Origin: an uncultured Muriicola sp.
Lineage (GTDB): Bacteria; Bacteroidota; Bacteroidia; Flavobacteriales; Flavobacteriaceae
Direction: 5' to 3'
Length of the DNA: 36,887 nucleotides
Assembly: GCF_947258935.1 (NCBI RefSeq)
Contig: NZ_CAMYKH010000012.1
Coordinates: 1 to 36,887, forward strand
This document shows, piece by piece, positions 24,814 through 34,300 of the stretch (position 1 is its first letter; every line of letters begins with the position of its first letter). The position numbers and the translations under genes are program-made. The notes beneath the pieces were generated by a model, which saw only the letters and a program-made list of their open reading frames with translations, did no database searches and was not told where the DNA came from.

Positions 24814-24946
24814 AATTATTTTATATACATCCATTAAAAAATAGGGGGTATTTATCAATAAAATCGACATAATTATTAACACCCCTTTTTTTTATAGGGT
24901 AAATTATATAAAATGATATTTTTAGGGGGGATATCTATGAAATGTT

Positions 24947-24954
24947 TAATTTTG
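24947..24954 (+). promoter_or_regulatory. -7 element for the GSIII gene
   Basis: TAATTTTG matches TAnnTTTG and lies 26 bases before the ATG at 24981. It is preceded by G-rich repeats (TAGGGGG type) that may bind a nitrogen regulator. Confidence 0.5.
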
Positions 24955-24980
24955 CCTCCAGATAAATAAATTTGCTGACA

Positions 24981-27167
24981 ATGTCCAATATAAGATTCAA
25001 TGCCATCCTTCAAAGTTCTCAACATAAAGAGATTTCAGTAGTGGAAAATACGCGAAGGTCTGAGGCCTTTGGAGTGAACGTTTTTAACACGGATCGCATG
25101 ATGCAATACCTTACAAAGGATGCCATGAATAGTGTAAAGAACGCCATACAAACAGGATCTCAGATAGACAGAAAGATTGCAGATCAGATCGCAGAAGCCA
25201 TGAAGGCATGGGCTATGTCCATAGGAGCTACACACTATACACATTGGTTTCAGCCCTTGACCGGGGCTACGGCTGAAAAGCACGATGCTTTTTTTGATCT
25301 CTTACCAGATGGTAAGGCCCTTGAAAAATTTGGAGGGAGTCAGTTGGTTCAACAAGAGCCGGATGCATCTAGCTTTCCCAGTGGAGGTATTCGAAATACT
25401 TTTGAAGCCAGAGGATATACAGCCTGGGATCCTACTTCACCTGCATTTATCTACGGCACAACTCTTTGTATACCTACAATATTTGTTGCTTATACCGGAG
25501 AAGCACTAGACAACAAGGCACCTTTGCTAAGGGCTTTACATGCTGTGGATGAATCTGCAACAGCAGTGGCCAGATACTTTGATAAGAATGTAAATAAAGT
25601 GATGGCCACCTTGGGCTGGGAGCAAGAATATTTTTTAATAGACAAGTCCGTGGCCAATTCCCGACCAGATCTGGTCCTTACAGGCAGAACTTTGGTAGGC
25701 CATTCTGCGGCGAAAGGACAACAGCTAGATGATCACTACTTTGGGGTAATACCTCTAAGAGCCCTCAATTTTATGAAGGATCTGGAAATGGCATGTACCA
25801 AATTAGGGATTCCGGTAAAAACAAGACATAATGAAGTAGCACCCAATCAGTTTGAACTTGCTCCGGTTTTTGAAGAAGCCAATTTGGCAGTAGATCACAA
25901 TTTACTTTTAATGGATGTGATGGAAAAAGTTGCAGACCGTCATAACTTTAAAGTGCTCTTTCATGAAAAGCCATTTGCGGGGATCAACGGATCCGGTAAA
26001 CACAACAACTGGTCCCTGGCTACTGATACTGGAGTAAACCTTTTAAGCCCGGGTTCTACTCCGATGAAGAACTTGCAGTTCCTTACCTTTTTTGTAAATA
26101 CAATTAAGGCTGTGGATACATATGAGGAATTATTAAGAGCTTCCATAGCTTCTGCCAGTAATGATCATCGTCTTGGGGCTAATGAAGCACCGCCTGCCAT
26201 CTTTTCAATTTTTATAGGGAAGCAATTGTCTAGCGTATTAGACGAATTAGAGGGAGTTTCTAAAGGAAAACTGTCTCCGGAGGAAAAAACGGAACTAAAA
26301 TTAAATGTAGTTGGGAAGATTCCTGAGATCTTGTTAGATAATACAGATCGAAATCGTACCTCACCTTTTGCTTTTACCGGAAATAAATTTGAGATGAGGG
26401 GAGCGGGCTCCAAAGTGAATTGTGCCAAACCAATGACCGTTCTTAATACAATTGTGGCAAGACAACTCATCGACTTTAAGAAAGAAGTAGATGCCCTTGT
26501 AGATAAGAAGAGCCTAAAAAAGGACGAAGCTATTTTTAACATACTCCGGGAGTATATAAAATCTTCTAAAAGAATTAGATTCGATGGAGATGGGTATAGT
26601 GAAGCCTGGCAAAAAGAGGCTGCTAAAAGAAAGCTAAGCAACAATAAAACTACCCCACAAGCCCTGAATATTTTAACTGCAAAAGCAAGCCTCGATCTCT
26701 TCAAGGATATGAATGTAATGAGTGAGGTAGAAGTGCGCGCCAGACAGGAAGTAGATCTGGAGAATTATATTTTGCAAACACAGATCGAAGGAAGGGTGTT
26801 TAATGAACTTGTCAATACGCATATTATACCTGCGGCTATTACTTATCAGAATCAAGTCATAGAAAATGTAAAGGGCCTCAAAGAGGTTTTTGGAGCTGGC
26901 TATAAAAAAATGGCGGAAGGCCAATTGGCAATCCTGGAAGAACTATCTACTCATTTGGGTGCTACTAAGAAAAAATCGGATGCCATGATAGAAGCTCGTA
27001 AAAAGGCCAACGCCGGCCAAGATGTTCATAAGAAGGCAATGGCCTATTGCAATGATGTTAAGCCGTATTTTAATGATATCCGTTACCATTGCGATAAATT
27101 AGAACAACTCGTAGATGACCAGAGTTGGCCATTGGCAAAATACCGGGAGCTTTTATTTATTAAATAA
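24981..27167 (+). CDS. glnN: Glutamine synthetase type III
   Basis: A 728-residue dodecameric-type glutamine synthetase. ATG at 24981 is preferred to the TTG three codons upstream. GSIII marks are visible: the N-terminal FGVNVFNTDRMMQYL, THYTHWFQPLTG, EQEYFLID (metal-binding Glu), RHNEVAPNQFELAP, and INGSGKHNNWS with the ammonium/glutamate-site Gly-Ser-Gly. The long C-terminal helical region ends with KYRELLF. Length equals the family norm of about 725. Common in Bacteroidota and cyanobacteria. It is divergent from the GSII gene. Confidence 0.96.
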   Translation: MSNIRFNAILQSSQHKEISVVENTRRSEAFGVNVFNTDRMMQYLTKDAMNSVKNAIQTGSQIDRKIADQIAEAMKAWAMSIGATHYTHWFQPLTGATAEKHDAFFDLLPDGKALEKFGGSQLVQQEPDASSFPSGGIRNTFEARGYTAWDPTSPAFIYGTTLCIPTIFVAYTGEALDNKAPLLRALHAVDESATAVARYFDKNVNKVMATLGWEQEYFLIDKSVANSRPDLVLTGRTLVGHSAAKGQQLDDHYFGVIPLRALNFMKDLEMACTKLGIPVKTRHNEVAPNQFELAPVFEEANLAVDHNLLLMDVMEKVADRHNFKVLFHEKPFAGINGSGKHNNWSLATDTGVNLLSPGSTPMKNLQFLTFFVNTIKAVDTYEELLRASIASASNDHRLGANEAPPAIFSIFIGKQLSSVLDELEGVSKGKLSPEEKTELKLNVVGKIPEILLDNTDRNRTSPFAFTGNKFEMRGAGSKVNCAKPMTVLNTIVARQLIDFKKEVDALVDKKSLKKDEAIFNILREYIKSSKRIRFDGDGYSEAWQKEAAKRKLSNNKTTPQALNILTAKASLDLFKDMNVMSEVEVRARQEVDLENYILQTQIEGRVFNELVNTHIIPAAITYQNQVIENVKGLKEVFGAGYKKMAEGQLAILEELSTHLGATKKKSDAMIEARKKANAGQDVHKKAMAYCNDVKPYFNDIRYHCDKLEQLVDDQSWPLAKYRELLFIK

Positions 27168-27222
27168 ATTAAAAACTGTGCAGAAAGCCTTTCGGGCTTA
27201 CCCAGATTTTATAACATTCCCC

Positions 27223-27230
27223 TATTTTTG
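27223..27230 (+). promoter_or_regulatory. -7 element for purM
   Basis: TATTTTTG matches TAnnTTTG and lies 16 bases before the ATG at 27247. No -33 TTG is obvious. Confidence 0.45.
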
Positions 27231-27246
27231 CTGTAAATAATTTCCC

Positions 27247-28425
27247 ATGAGTACGCCCATTAGTAAACGATATCACCAACGTGGAGTTTCCGCTTCTAAG
27301 GAAGATGTGCATAAGGCCATTAAGAATATTGACAAAGGACTCTACCCAAAGGCTTTTTGTAAAATAGTAGCAGACACCCTGACCAACGATAAGGAATATT
27401 GTCTGGTGATGCATGCCGATGGCGCTGGAACCAAATCTTCCCTGGCTTATATGTACTGGAAAGAAACAGGGGATCTGTCTGTCTGGAAAGGGATTGCACA
27501 AGATGCCCTGGTCATGAATTTGGATGATCTTTTATGTGTGGGAGTCACTGAAAATATTTTGCTTTCCTCAACCATTGGGAGAAATAAGAACCTTATTCCC
27601 GGAGAGGTTATAGAAGCCATCATATCTGGTACTGAAGAATTGATCAAGGAAATGGCAAACTATGGAGTACATATTCAATCTACAGGAGGCGAAACTGCGG
27701 ACGTGGGTGATCTTGTTAGGACCATCATAGTAGATTCAACGGTAACAGCGCGTATAAAACGAGAGAAAGTAATAGACAACGCCAATATTAAGGCCGGTGA
27801 TGTCATCGTAGGCCTGGCTTCCTTTGGACAGGCTACCTATGAAGCGGAATACAATGGAGGTATGGGAAGTAACGGGCTCACCTCTGCCAGACACGATGTA
27901 TTTTCTAAAGTACTGGCAAAAAAATATCCCGAAAGTTATGATCCCTCTGTCCCTGAAGACTTGGTGTACTCGGGTCAGAAAGGACTAACAGAAGATGTTG
28001 AAAATGTGCCGCTAGACGCTGGTAAATTGGTTCTTTCCCCAACTCGTACCTATGCACCCGTGATCAAAAAGATGCTGGAACAATTTGACGCAAAAGATAT
28101 CCATGGGATGGTGCACTGCAGTGGTGGCGCACAAACAAAAATATTACACTTCATAGATCAGTTTCATATCATCAAGGACAATCTATTCCCAATTCCTCCT
28201 TTGTTTAAACTTATTCAGGAACAATCTAAGACAGACTGGAAGGAAATGTACCAGGTATTTAATTGTGGACACCGCATGGAATTGTATGTAAATGAGGATA
28301 TAGCAGCCGATCTTATTGCTATTTCTGAAGGTTTTAATATCCCGGCTCAAGTTATAGGAAGGGTAGAGGCACATCCTGCCAAAAAGCTCACGATCAATAG
28401 TGAATTTGGCACCTTTACCTACTAA
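27247..28425 (+). CDS. purM: Phosphoribosylformylglycinamidine cyclo-ligase (AIR synthetase)
   Basis: A 392-residue ATP-dependent enzyme of purine synthesis that closes the imidazole ring of AIR. VMHADGAGTKSSLAY corresponds to the ATP-binding GTK region, DALVMNLDDLLCVG to the conserved MNxxD motif, and STGGETADV to the GGETAEM motif, here with Asp-Val. The chain is about 40 residues longer than E. coli PurM, as usual in Bacteroidota. It is a single gene followed 51 bases later by a Rieske lipoprotein. Confidence 0.93.
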   Translation: MSTPISKRYHQRGVSASKEDVHKAIKNIDKGLYPKAFCKIVADTLTNDKEYCLVMHADGAGTKSSLAYMYWKETGDLSVWKGIAQDALVMNLDDLLCVGVTENILLSSTIGRNKNLIPGEVIEAIISGTEELIKEMANYGVHIQSTGGETADVGDLVRTIIVDSTVTARIKREKVIDNANIKAGDVIVGLASFGQATYEAEYNGGMGSNGLTSARHDVFSKVLAKKYPESYDPSVPEDLVYSGQKGLTEDVENVPLDAGKLVLSPTRTYAPVIKKMLEQFDAKDIHGMVHCSGGAQTKILHFIDQFHIIKDNLFPIPPLFKLIQEQSKTDWKEMYQVFNCGHRMELYVNEDIAADLIAISEGFNIPAQVIGRVEAHPAKKLTINSEFGTFTY

Positions 28426-28476
28426 GACATACGATTCTTTTTAATGCTGCGTTCTTTTAAAAAGAAATCTTGTGTT

Positions 28477-28902
28477 ATGGAAAGAAAAGCATTTTTAAGA
28501 ACCCTTGGTGCGGGAGCCGCATTTGCTCTAACCTTTCCTTGTGTACAAGGATGTTCCAAGGATAATGAGGGTGGCCTGCCAATCCCAACAGGGGTTGATT
28601 TTACGATCGACCTAACCTCTAGTGAAGGAGCCCAACTACAGAATAATGGGGACTTTATTCTAAAGAATGAGGTTGTGGTAGTTAAGAACCTTCAAGGCAA
28701 TTTCATTGCTGCAAGCCAGATATGTAGTCATCAACAGACAGATCAGGTGCGTTTTATTGACGACGATGGAGGAATTTTCTATTGCTCTACCCATGGTTCC
28801 CGGTTCTCTCAGAATGGAACCCCCTTGAATACCATTACAAATAATCCACTTAAGATCTTCAACACTGAGTTGAATGGGGATATTTTACGGGTATTTGAGT
28901 AA
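28477..28902 (+). CDS. Rieske [2Fe-2S] lipoprotein
   Basis: Start chosen at ATG 28477, which gives a compact signal MERKAFLRTLGAGAAFALTF followed by a lipobox ending in Cys (VQGC); an ATG 33 bases upstream would add 11 residues in front of it. The mature part of about 115 residues has the Rieske cluster ligands C-S-H (QICSHQQ) and C-STH (YCSTHGSRF), spaced about 25 residues apart. It probably transfers electrons at the periplasmic side or outer membrane. No oxygenase or cytochrome bc partner is adjacent, so its partner is unknown. Small orphan Rieske lipoproteins of this kind are common in flavobacteria. Confidence 0.87.
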   Translation: MERKAFLRTLGAGAAFALTFPCVQGCSKDNEGGLPIPTGVDFTIDLTSSEGAQLQNNGDFILKNEVVVVKNLQGNFIAASQICSHQQTDQVRFIDDDGGIFYCSTHGSRFSQNGTPLNTITNNPLKIFNTELNGDILRVFE

Positions 28903-29061
28903 CTCCTCTCATAAAGTTAACTTCTTCCTGTAGTAGATTACTTCCATGGCGATTCCTTTAAAATGGGCCAATTGGTGCGGTTTTCTATTTGATGCCATTT
29001 AATTTATTATCAACTATTGCTCCTAAATGTTGTAAATTAGCCGCGTAAGGGAAGAAAGAAC

Positions 29062-30138
29062 ATGATAGATAAATTAAATATTATAAAGCAGCGTTTTGAT
29101 GAGGTTTCGGACCTTATCATACAACCTGATATTATTACAGATCAAAAAAGATACGTTCAATTAAACAAGGAATACAAGGACCTCAAGGTCCTAGTAGATA
29201 AAAGAGACACTTATATTGAGTTAAAGAACAATCTTGAAGAAGCAGAGGAGATCATATCTGCCGGGGCTGATCCTGAGATGATTGAAATGGCCAAAATGCA
29301 ATTGGATGAAGCCAAAGCAGCTCTGCCGCTGTTAGAAGACGAAATTAAATTTTTACTGATCCCAAAAGACCCAGAAGATGCCAAAGATGTGGTGATGGAG
29401 ATCAGAGCAGGTACAGGTGGTGACGAGGCGAGTATTTTTGCAGGAGATCTATACAGAATGTATGCAAAATACTGTGAGTCTAAAGGCTGGAGAACAAATA
29501 TTATTGACTTAAGCGAGGGAACCAGTGGAGGATACAAAGAGATCCATTTTGAAATAACAGGTGATGACGTATATGGCACCTTAAAATTTGAAGCCGGAGT
29601 GCATCGCGTTCAAAGGGTTCCTCAAACAGAAACACAAGGCAGGGTGCACACCAGTGCCGCTACCGTTATGGTCTTGCCAGAGGCGGAGGACTTTGATGTA
29701 CAGGTAGATCCAAAAGATGTACGAGTCGATTTTTTCTGTTCTTCAGGACCCGGGGGACAATCTGTGAACACTACCTATTCTGCAGTAAGACTAACCCATA
29801 TCCCTACCGGATTAGTGGCACAATGCCAGGATCAAAAGTCGCAACACAAGAACAAAGAAAAGGCCTTTAAAGTACTGCGGTCTCGTTTGTACGATATGGA
29901 ATTGCAGAAAAAACAGGAAGAGGATTCTGCCAAGCGAAATTCACAGGTAAGTAGTGGTGATAGATCTGCCAAGATAAGGACCTATAACTATCCTCAGGGA
30001 CGGGTTACAGACCATAGGATTGGGCTTACGCTATACGATCTTCAGAATATTATCAACGGCGATATTCAAAAGATCATAGACGAGCTAATGCTCGTAGACA
30101 ATACTGAAAAATTAAAGGAGGCTTCTGAAATTTTTTAA
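29062..30138 (+). CDS. prfA: Peptide chain release factor 1
   Basis: A 358-residue class-I release factor that reads UAA and UAG and hydrolyses peptidyl-tRNA. The GGQ catalytic motif is in [11 protein letters not shown], and the stop-codon PxT motif appears as PQT in [19 protein letters not shown], with the RF1-type [12 protein letters not shown] further on. SPF, the RF2 mark, is absent. Length is standard. pyrF follows after 6 bases and is likely co-transcribed. Confidence 0.97.
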   Translation: MIDKLNIIKQRFDEVSDLIIQPDIITDQKRYVQLNKEYKDLKVLVDKRDTYIELKNNLEEAEEIISAGADPEMIEMAKMQLDEAKAALPLLEDEIKFLLIPKDPEDAKDVVMEIRAGTGGDEASIFAGDLYRMYAKYCESKGWRTNIIDLSEGTSGGYKEIHFEITGDDVYGTLKFEAGVHRVQRVPQTETQGRVHTSAATVMVLPEAEDFDVQVDPKDVRVDFFCSSGPGGQSVNTTYSAVRLTHIPTGLVAQCQDQKSQHKNKEKAFKVLRSRLYDMELQKKQEEDSAKRNSQVSSGDRSAKIRTYNYPQGRVTDHRIGLTLYDLQNIINGDIQKIIDELMLVDNTEKLKEASEIF

Positions 30139-30144
30139 TACCCT

Positions 30145-30975
30145 ATGACTACAGAGGAGTTAGTAGCGCAGATTTATCTCAAAAAATCATTTTTGTGTAT
30201 CGGCCTCGATACCGACCTGGAGAAGATACCTCCTCATCTCCTTAGTGAAGCAGATCCTATTTTCGCTTTTAATAAGGCCATAATTGATGCAACCCACCAC
30301 CTCTGTGTTGCCTATAAACCCAATACGGCCTTTTATGAAGCATATGGTCTTAAAGGATGGAAATCACTTTCAAAAACTATTGAATATCTGAATGACTCGT
30401 ATCCCGAGATATTTACGATAGCCGATGCAAAAAGAGGGGATATTGGTAATACAGCTACCCGCTATGCGAAGGCATTTTTTGAAGCACTAAATTTTGATTC
30501 AATCACCGTGGCCCCTTACATGGGTCGCGACTCAATTGAACCTTTTCTGGAATTTGAGAGCAAGCATACAATTCTTCTTGCTTTAACTTCCAATCCGGGT
30601 GCATTCGACTTTCAAACTCAAAAAGTAGACAAAACTGAATTATATAAAAAAGTGCTGCAAACTTCAAAGGCCTATAAGAATTCTGAAAACCTGATGTTTG
30701 TTGTTGGGGCTACCAAAGCAAGCTATTTAAAAGAGATAAGGGCTATAGTTCCGGATCATTTTCTATTGGTTCCGGGCGTTGGTGCACAGGGAGGCAAGTT
30801 AGATGAGGTATGCCGCTTTGGTCTGAACGAAAAAGTTGGTCTATTGATCAATTCTTCAAGAGGTATCTTATATGCTTCCAGGGGGAGGGATTTTGCTGAA
30901 AAGGCAGCAGAAGAAGCTGGTGTACTACAACAAGGAATGAGTAATGAATTGAAAAAAAAGAAGTCGGGTTCCTAA
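30145..30975 (+). CDS. pyrF: Orotidine 5'-phosphate decarboxylase (type 2)
   Basis: A 276-residue enzyme for the last step of UMP synthesis. CIGLDTDLEKIP opens the TIM barrel and the catalytic DAKRGDIGNTA motif gives the Asp-Lys-Asp network. The length, and the late segment LLVPGVGAQGG for phosphate binding, indicate the longer subfamily 2 found in Bacteroidota and mycobacteria. It is linked to prfA and overlaps the stop of a convergent small gene by 4 bases. Confidence 0.96.
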   Translation: MTTEELVAQIYLKKSFLCIGLDTDLEKIPPHLLSEADPIFAFNKAIIDATHHLCVAYKPNTAFYEAYGLKGWKSLSKTIEYLNDSYPEIFTIADAKRGDIGNTATRYAKAFFEALNFDSITVAPYMGRDSIEPFLEFESKHTILLALTSNPGAFDFQTQKVDKTELYKKVLQTSKAYKNSENLMFVVGATKASYLKEIRAIVPDHFLLVPGVGAQGGKLDEVCRFGLNEKVGLLINSSRGILYASRGRDFAEKAAEEAGVLQQGMSNELKKKKSGS

Positions 30976-31166
30976 ACCAATTCTTCGAGTATTTTTTTTA
31001 GACTACGCGCTTTGCGATCAAAAAACTCGCCCATTTGTGTTCCTACATATTGAGTATCTGAAGCCATAGTAGCAAAGGAATTATAAAAACTTTCTACTCT
31101 ATCAGAAGCATGAGATCCACTTGTTATATGGGTAGTTGCCCCAACTTTGCAATTTTGGTTTTCCAT
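30972..31166 (-). CDS. Hypothetical protein, 64 residues
   Basis: ATG at 31166; sequence begins MENQNCKVGATTHITSGSHA and ends with a Lys/Glu-rich helix, SLKKILEELV. No signal, membrane segment or known motif is seen. A near-consensus -7 element TATCTTTA lies at 31191-31184. Its stop overlaps that of pyrF. The sequence looks like a real soluble protein in composition, but it is not one I recognise. Confidence 0.5.
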   Translation of the reverse strand: MENQNCKVGATTHITSGSHASDRVESFYNSFATMASDTQYVGTQMGEFFDRKARSLKKILEELV

Positions 31167-31367
31167 TGTAATTTTCTTTTGTATAAAGATACGTATGAAT
31201 AGGTTCTTTAGTTTTTTAGGAATAGGGGATTCAGCTAAAATTGAGGTTATTTATCTAATATTTAACGTTCTGGTTGCATATCCTTAACAACTCGAACAAT
31301 AATGCTTAGTAAAATCACAAAATTCACTGGACGGTTTTGTATCTTAAAAAGCTAATTATAAAATTCA

Positions 31368-31874
31368 ATGAGAAATATAATAACAGGATTTATACTGATT
31401 CTTTCTATCACGATATCAGTAGCTCAGAATACACCTTGTGCTTGTTGCACGGAAGCTCATTCCGAATTTGATTTTTGGATTGGGAATTGGGATGTCACCT
31501 TGCCCAATGGCGCCAAAGCCGGAGAAAATACAATTGTAAAGGAACATGGGGGATGTGTGATTAAAGAAAGTTGGACAAGTGCAAACGGAAACTTCACCGG
31601 AACGAGTTTCAACTACTATAATACCAAAACAGAACAATGGGAGCAACTTTGGTTAGATGTTGCCGGAACCATTTTAAAACTCAAAGGGAAAAGAGTAAAT
31701 AACCAAATGATACTGCGGTCCGATGCTGTATTACGGGAAGATGGAACTTCCCAGGTACAGCAGATCACTTATACTTTAAATGAAGATGAGAGTATTCGGC
31801 AACTATGGGAAGTGCTACAAGATGAAGATTCAGTTAGCGTTCTTTTTGATGGCTTGTATAAGAAAAAAATATAA
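31368..31874 (+). CDS. Secreted DUF1579-like protein
   Basis: A 168-residue protein with a clear Sec signal, MRNIITGFILILSITISVAQ, then a Cys-rich start (CACC) and the pattern FDFWIGNWDV, typical of DUF1579-like and lipocalin-related secreted proteins. The mature part reads as a beta-barrel with many Trp. Function unknown. It stands alone and is followed by a terminator. Confidence 0.8.
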   Translation: MRNIITGFILILSITISVAQNTPCACCTEAHSEFDFWIGNWDVTLPNGAKAGENTIVKEHGGCVIKESWTSANGNFTGTSFNYYNTKTEQWEQLWLDVAGTILKLKGKRVNNQMILRSDAVLREDGTSQVQQITYTLNEDESIRQLWEVLQDEDSVSVLFDGLYKKKI

Positions 31875-31912
31875 GGCTCAGAGAAAAGGATATAAGTTGA
31901 GATTTACGCATA

Positions 31913-31940
31913 AAAAAACCGGCCACTACACCGGTTTTTT
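31913..31940. terminator. Rho-independent terminator after the DUF1579 gene
   Basis: Arms AAAAAACCGG (31913-31922) and CCGGTTTTTT (31931-31940) pair around an 8-base loop; A and T tracts allow use on both strands. The rest of the gap to 32180 is AT-rich and I see nothing more in it. Confidence 0.88.
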
Positions 31941-32180
31941 AAACTAACTAACTCAAAAATACTAACTCAAATAATACGGGTAAAAAATATTTTTTTTGGT
32001 CCTTTTGGGAGTAACTTACGTTTTTTTTTGAAAGTTACCTTTGACGGACTTATGTAGCTAACGGAAATAGGATTAAATTATTGCAACTTTCTAAGTTCAA
32101 AAGTCACTTTTTGTCGTAAAAACACTAATAATTAATGGTTTATAGATGTATTTGACATGCGAAAAGAGAAGTAGTTTTCT

Positions 32181-33152
32181 CTAGCTGTCGTAATATTCGG
32201 AGATCAGGGCCTCAGTGTCTTCTTTAGATTTGAATACATCAAAGGTCTTACCCTGAGTACGCAGGGCGCCTAAAGCATTCGCAAACTGAGCGGCCTTAAC
32301 AGGATCATTGTAAACGGCAAAACCATAGGCTAGTCCTCCCGCAAAGGAGTCTCCGCAACCGGTTGTATCTACCACATGATCCACATAGACAGATTTTATA
32401 AACTGTTTTTTTACGTCTTTGCCTTCTTTAGTATAGAAAACACACCCTTTGGCATCTAAGGTTACATAAAAGAATTTAACCCCTTTCTTAAGGACATAGG
32501 CAGCCATCTCATCTAGGTGTTCTGTTCTTTCTTCATCATAACTTGTCATCTCTTCTGCAGAATACTCTCTCTTAAACCAGCATGCTTGTGATTCTTCGAG
32601 ATTCATTTTTAAGATATCTATGTACTTCAGCCATTCATCCATATCTACCCAAAATTTGCGGTAGCGATCCCCGGTCATTCCCATAGAGGTAGTAGGTCCA
32701 TGAGCGTCAAAAACAACCAGTCCTTTTCTTTTCTTTTTGATAAATTTTAAGGTCCTTAAGGAAATCTCGAAGTCGGTAATAGGAATAAATACATAGGCGT
32801 CCATCTCCTCTATATCCTTAATGTCTTTAGGTACTATAGGTCTCATACATGCCGTTTGACGCTCCAAACGATTGTTCTGATCTACGAATTTTAACTCAAT
32901 AACGGTACCTCTGTCATATTTACTTGAAACAAAGGAGGTATCAATATTTGTGTATGGCTTAAAGAGTTCAAGAATATTTTCGTAATCCACCTCATGAACA
33001 TGAGATACCGGATATACCGTACCATCATTCCCAAACAGTTTAGCAAGGGCTATAACGGGGTGGGTCACACAGCCATATTTCTTAATGGTCTCCCCATGAT
33101 GTGTAAAAATCGTATCTCTTGGAATAGGACCAAGAACGGCTATTTTCGTCAT
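32181..33152 (-). CDS. PfkB family carbohydrate/nucleoside kinase
   Basis: A 323-residue sugar kinase. The ATG at 33152 (MTKIAVLGPIPRDTI) is preferred over a longer frame from 33197 because the ribokinase fold begins there. The PfkB signature DTTGCGDSFAGGLAYG with the catalytic Asp is near residue 275. The substrate cannot be assigned; the N-terminal GPIPRDTI and the internal DAHGPTTSMG differ from ribokinase and fructokinase. It is separated from purU by about 150 bases and is probably transcribed alone. Confidence 0.88.
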   Translation of the reverse strand: MTKIAVLGPIPRDTIFTHHGETIKKYGCVTHPVIALAKLFGNDGTVYPVSHVHEVDYENILELFKPYTNIDTSFVSSKYDRGTVIELKFVDQNNRLERQTACMRPIVPKDIKDIEEMDAYVFIPITDFEISLRTLKFIKKKRKGLVVFDAHGPTTSMGMTGDRYRKFWVDMDEWLKYIDILKMNLEESQACWFKREYSAEEMTSYDEERTEHLDEMAAYVLKKGVKFFYVTLDAKGCVFYTKEGKDVKKQFIKSVYVDHVVDTTGCGDSFAGGLAYGFAVYNDPVKAAQFANALGALRTQGKTFDVFKSKEDTEALISEYYDS

Positions 33153-33305
33153 ATAATTCGGTCTTCTTGAATGCAAATGAAACCTTTTCAGGTTCAATCT
33201 TTACATCATAGCATTCTTTTTGAATGGAGGAGTAATTTATGAAAAATAAACGTAGCAAAGAATAAAAAACCGAATGACTGGAGTATCAACCTATTTGTGA
33301 AGGAA

Positions 33306-34157
33306 TTAGGAAAAGATCACAGTTTTATTGTTGTAAACCATGGTTTTTCTATTCACATGCAGTTGAACAGCCCTGGAAAGAACAATTTTCTCCAGATCAC
33401 GTCCTTTATCCACAAAGTCGTGCACCTTATGCACATGCGACACCCTGGCCGTATCTTGTTCAATGATAGGTCCGGCATCTAATTCTTCAGTTACGTAATG
33501 ACTGGTGGCCCCTATGATCTTAACACCTCGATCAAAGGCAGCATGATAAGGTTTTGCTCCCGCAAAGGCCGGGAGAAATGAATGGTGTATGTTAATGATC
33601 TTATTAGGGAATTCCTCTATGAGTGTTGAACTAATGATCTGCATATACCTGGCTAGTACTATAAAGTCTACAGAATGATCCTTTAATAATTGCAATTGCT
33701 CTGTTTCTGCCCTGGCCTTGTTGTCCTTCGTTACGGGTATATGATAAAAAGGTATATCAAATTGAGTTCCAATGTATTTTAAATCATCATGATTACTGAC
33801 AATAAAAGGGATCTCAACCTTTAATTCTCCCGAATAGTACCTACTGAGGAGGTCGTATAAACAATGATTGTACTTGCTTACAAAAAGTGCCATTCTAGGT
33901 TTTTCATCCCCAAAATGTACGCTCCATTCCATTTTATAAGTCCGGGCAATACGTTTATCAAATTGATCCTTAAGATTGGTCTCGGAATTTTGAGAATCTG
34001 CAAAATCGCTTTCTAAACGCATAAAAAATACCCCGGCTTCCTTGTCCACATGTTGGTCCAGATATATAATATTTCCTCCATTCTCCTGAATGAAACTAGT
34101 TACCGTACTGATAATGCCGGTCTGGTCTGGACAATGAATGAGAAAGGTTGCTTTCAA
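33306..34157 (-). CDS. purU: Formyltetrahydrofolate deformylase
   Basis: A 283-residue enzyme that hydrolyses 10-formyl-THF to THF and formate, balancing one-carbon units. The N-terminal ACT domain (residues about 1-80, IHCPDQTGIISTVTSF) is followed by the formyltransferase domain with NIHHSFLPAF and GATSHYVTEELDAGPIIEQD, which include the catalytic Asn, His and Asp. Length equals the family norm. Confidence 0.95.
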   Translation of the reverse strand: MKATFLIHCPDQTGIISTVTSFIQENGGNIIYLDQHVDKEAGVFFMRLESDFADSQNSETNLKDQFDKRIARTYKMEWSVHFGDEKPRMALFVSKYNHCLYDLLSRYYSGELKVEIPFIVSNHDDLKYIGTQFDIPFYHIPVTKDNKARAETEQLQLLKDHSVDFIVLARYMQIISSTLIEEFPNKIINIHHSFLPAFAGAKPYHAAFDRGVKIIGATSHYVTEELDAGPIIEQDTARVSHVHKVHDFVDKGRDLEKIVLSRAVQLHVNRKTMVYNNKTVIFS

Positions 34158-34300
34158 TGGTCGCTGCTTTAAGTTCGTAAAATTAGTACAATTGGCCCCA
34201 CACCCAAATAACAGGAAGAATATTATAAAATTCTAAATGTAAATCAATAATTTTTGCATTTATCGTAAATTGCACCCTTGAAAAGGACTGTTTATTAGAA

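Noticed and set aside
27184-27200. Terminator after the GSIII gene
   Set aside because: AAGCC-TTTCG-GGCTT forms only a short stem and is not followed by a T tract directly, so I did not list it.
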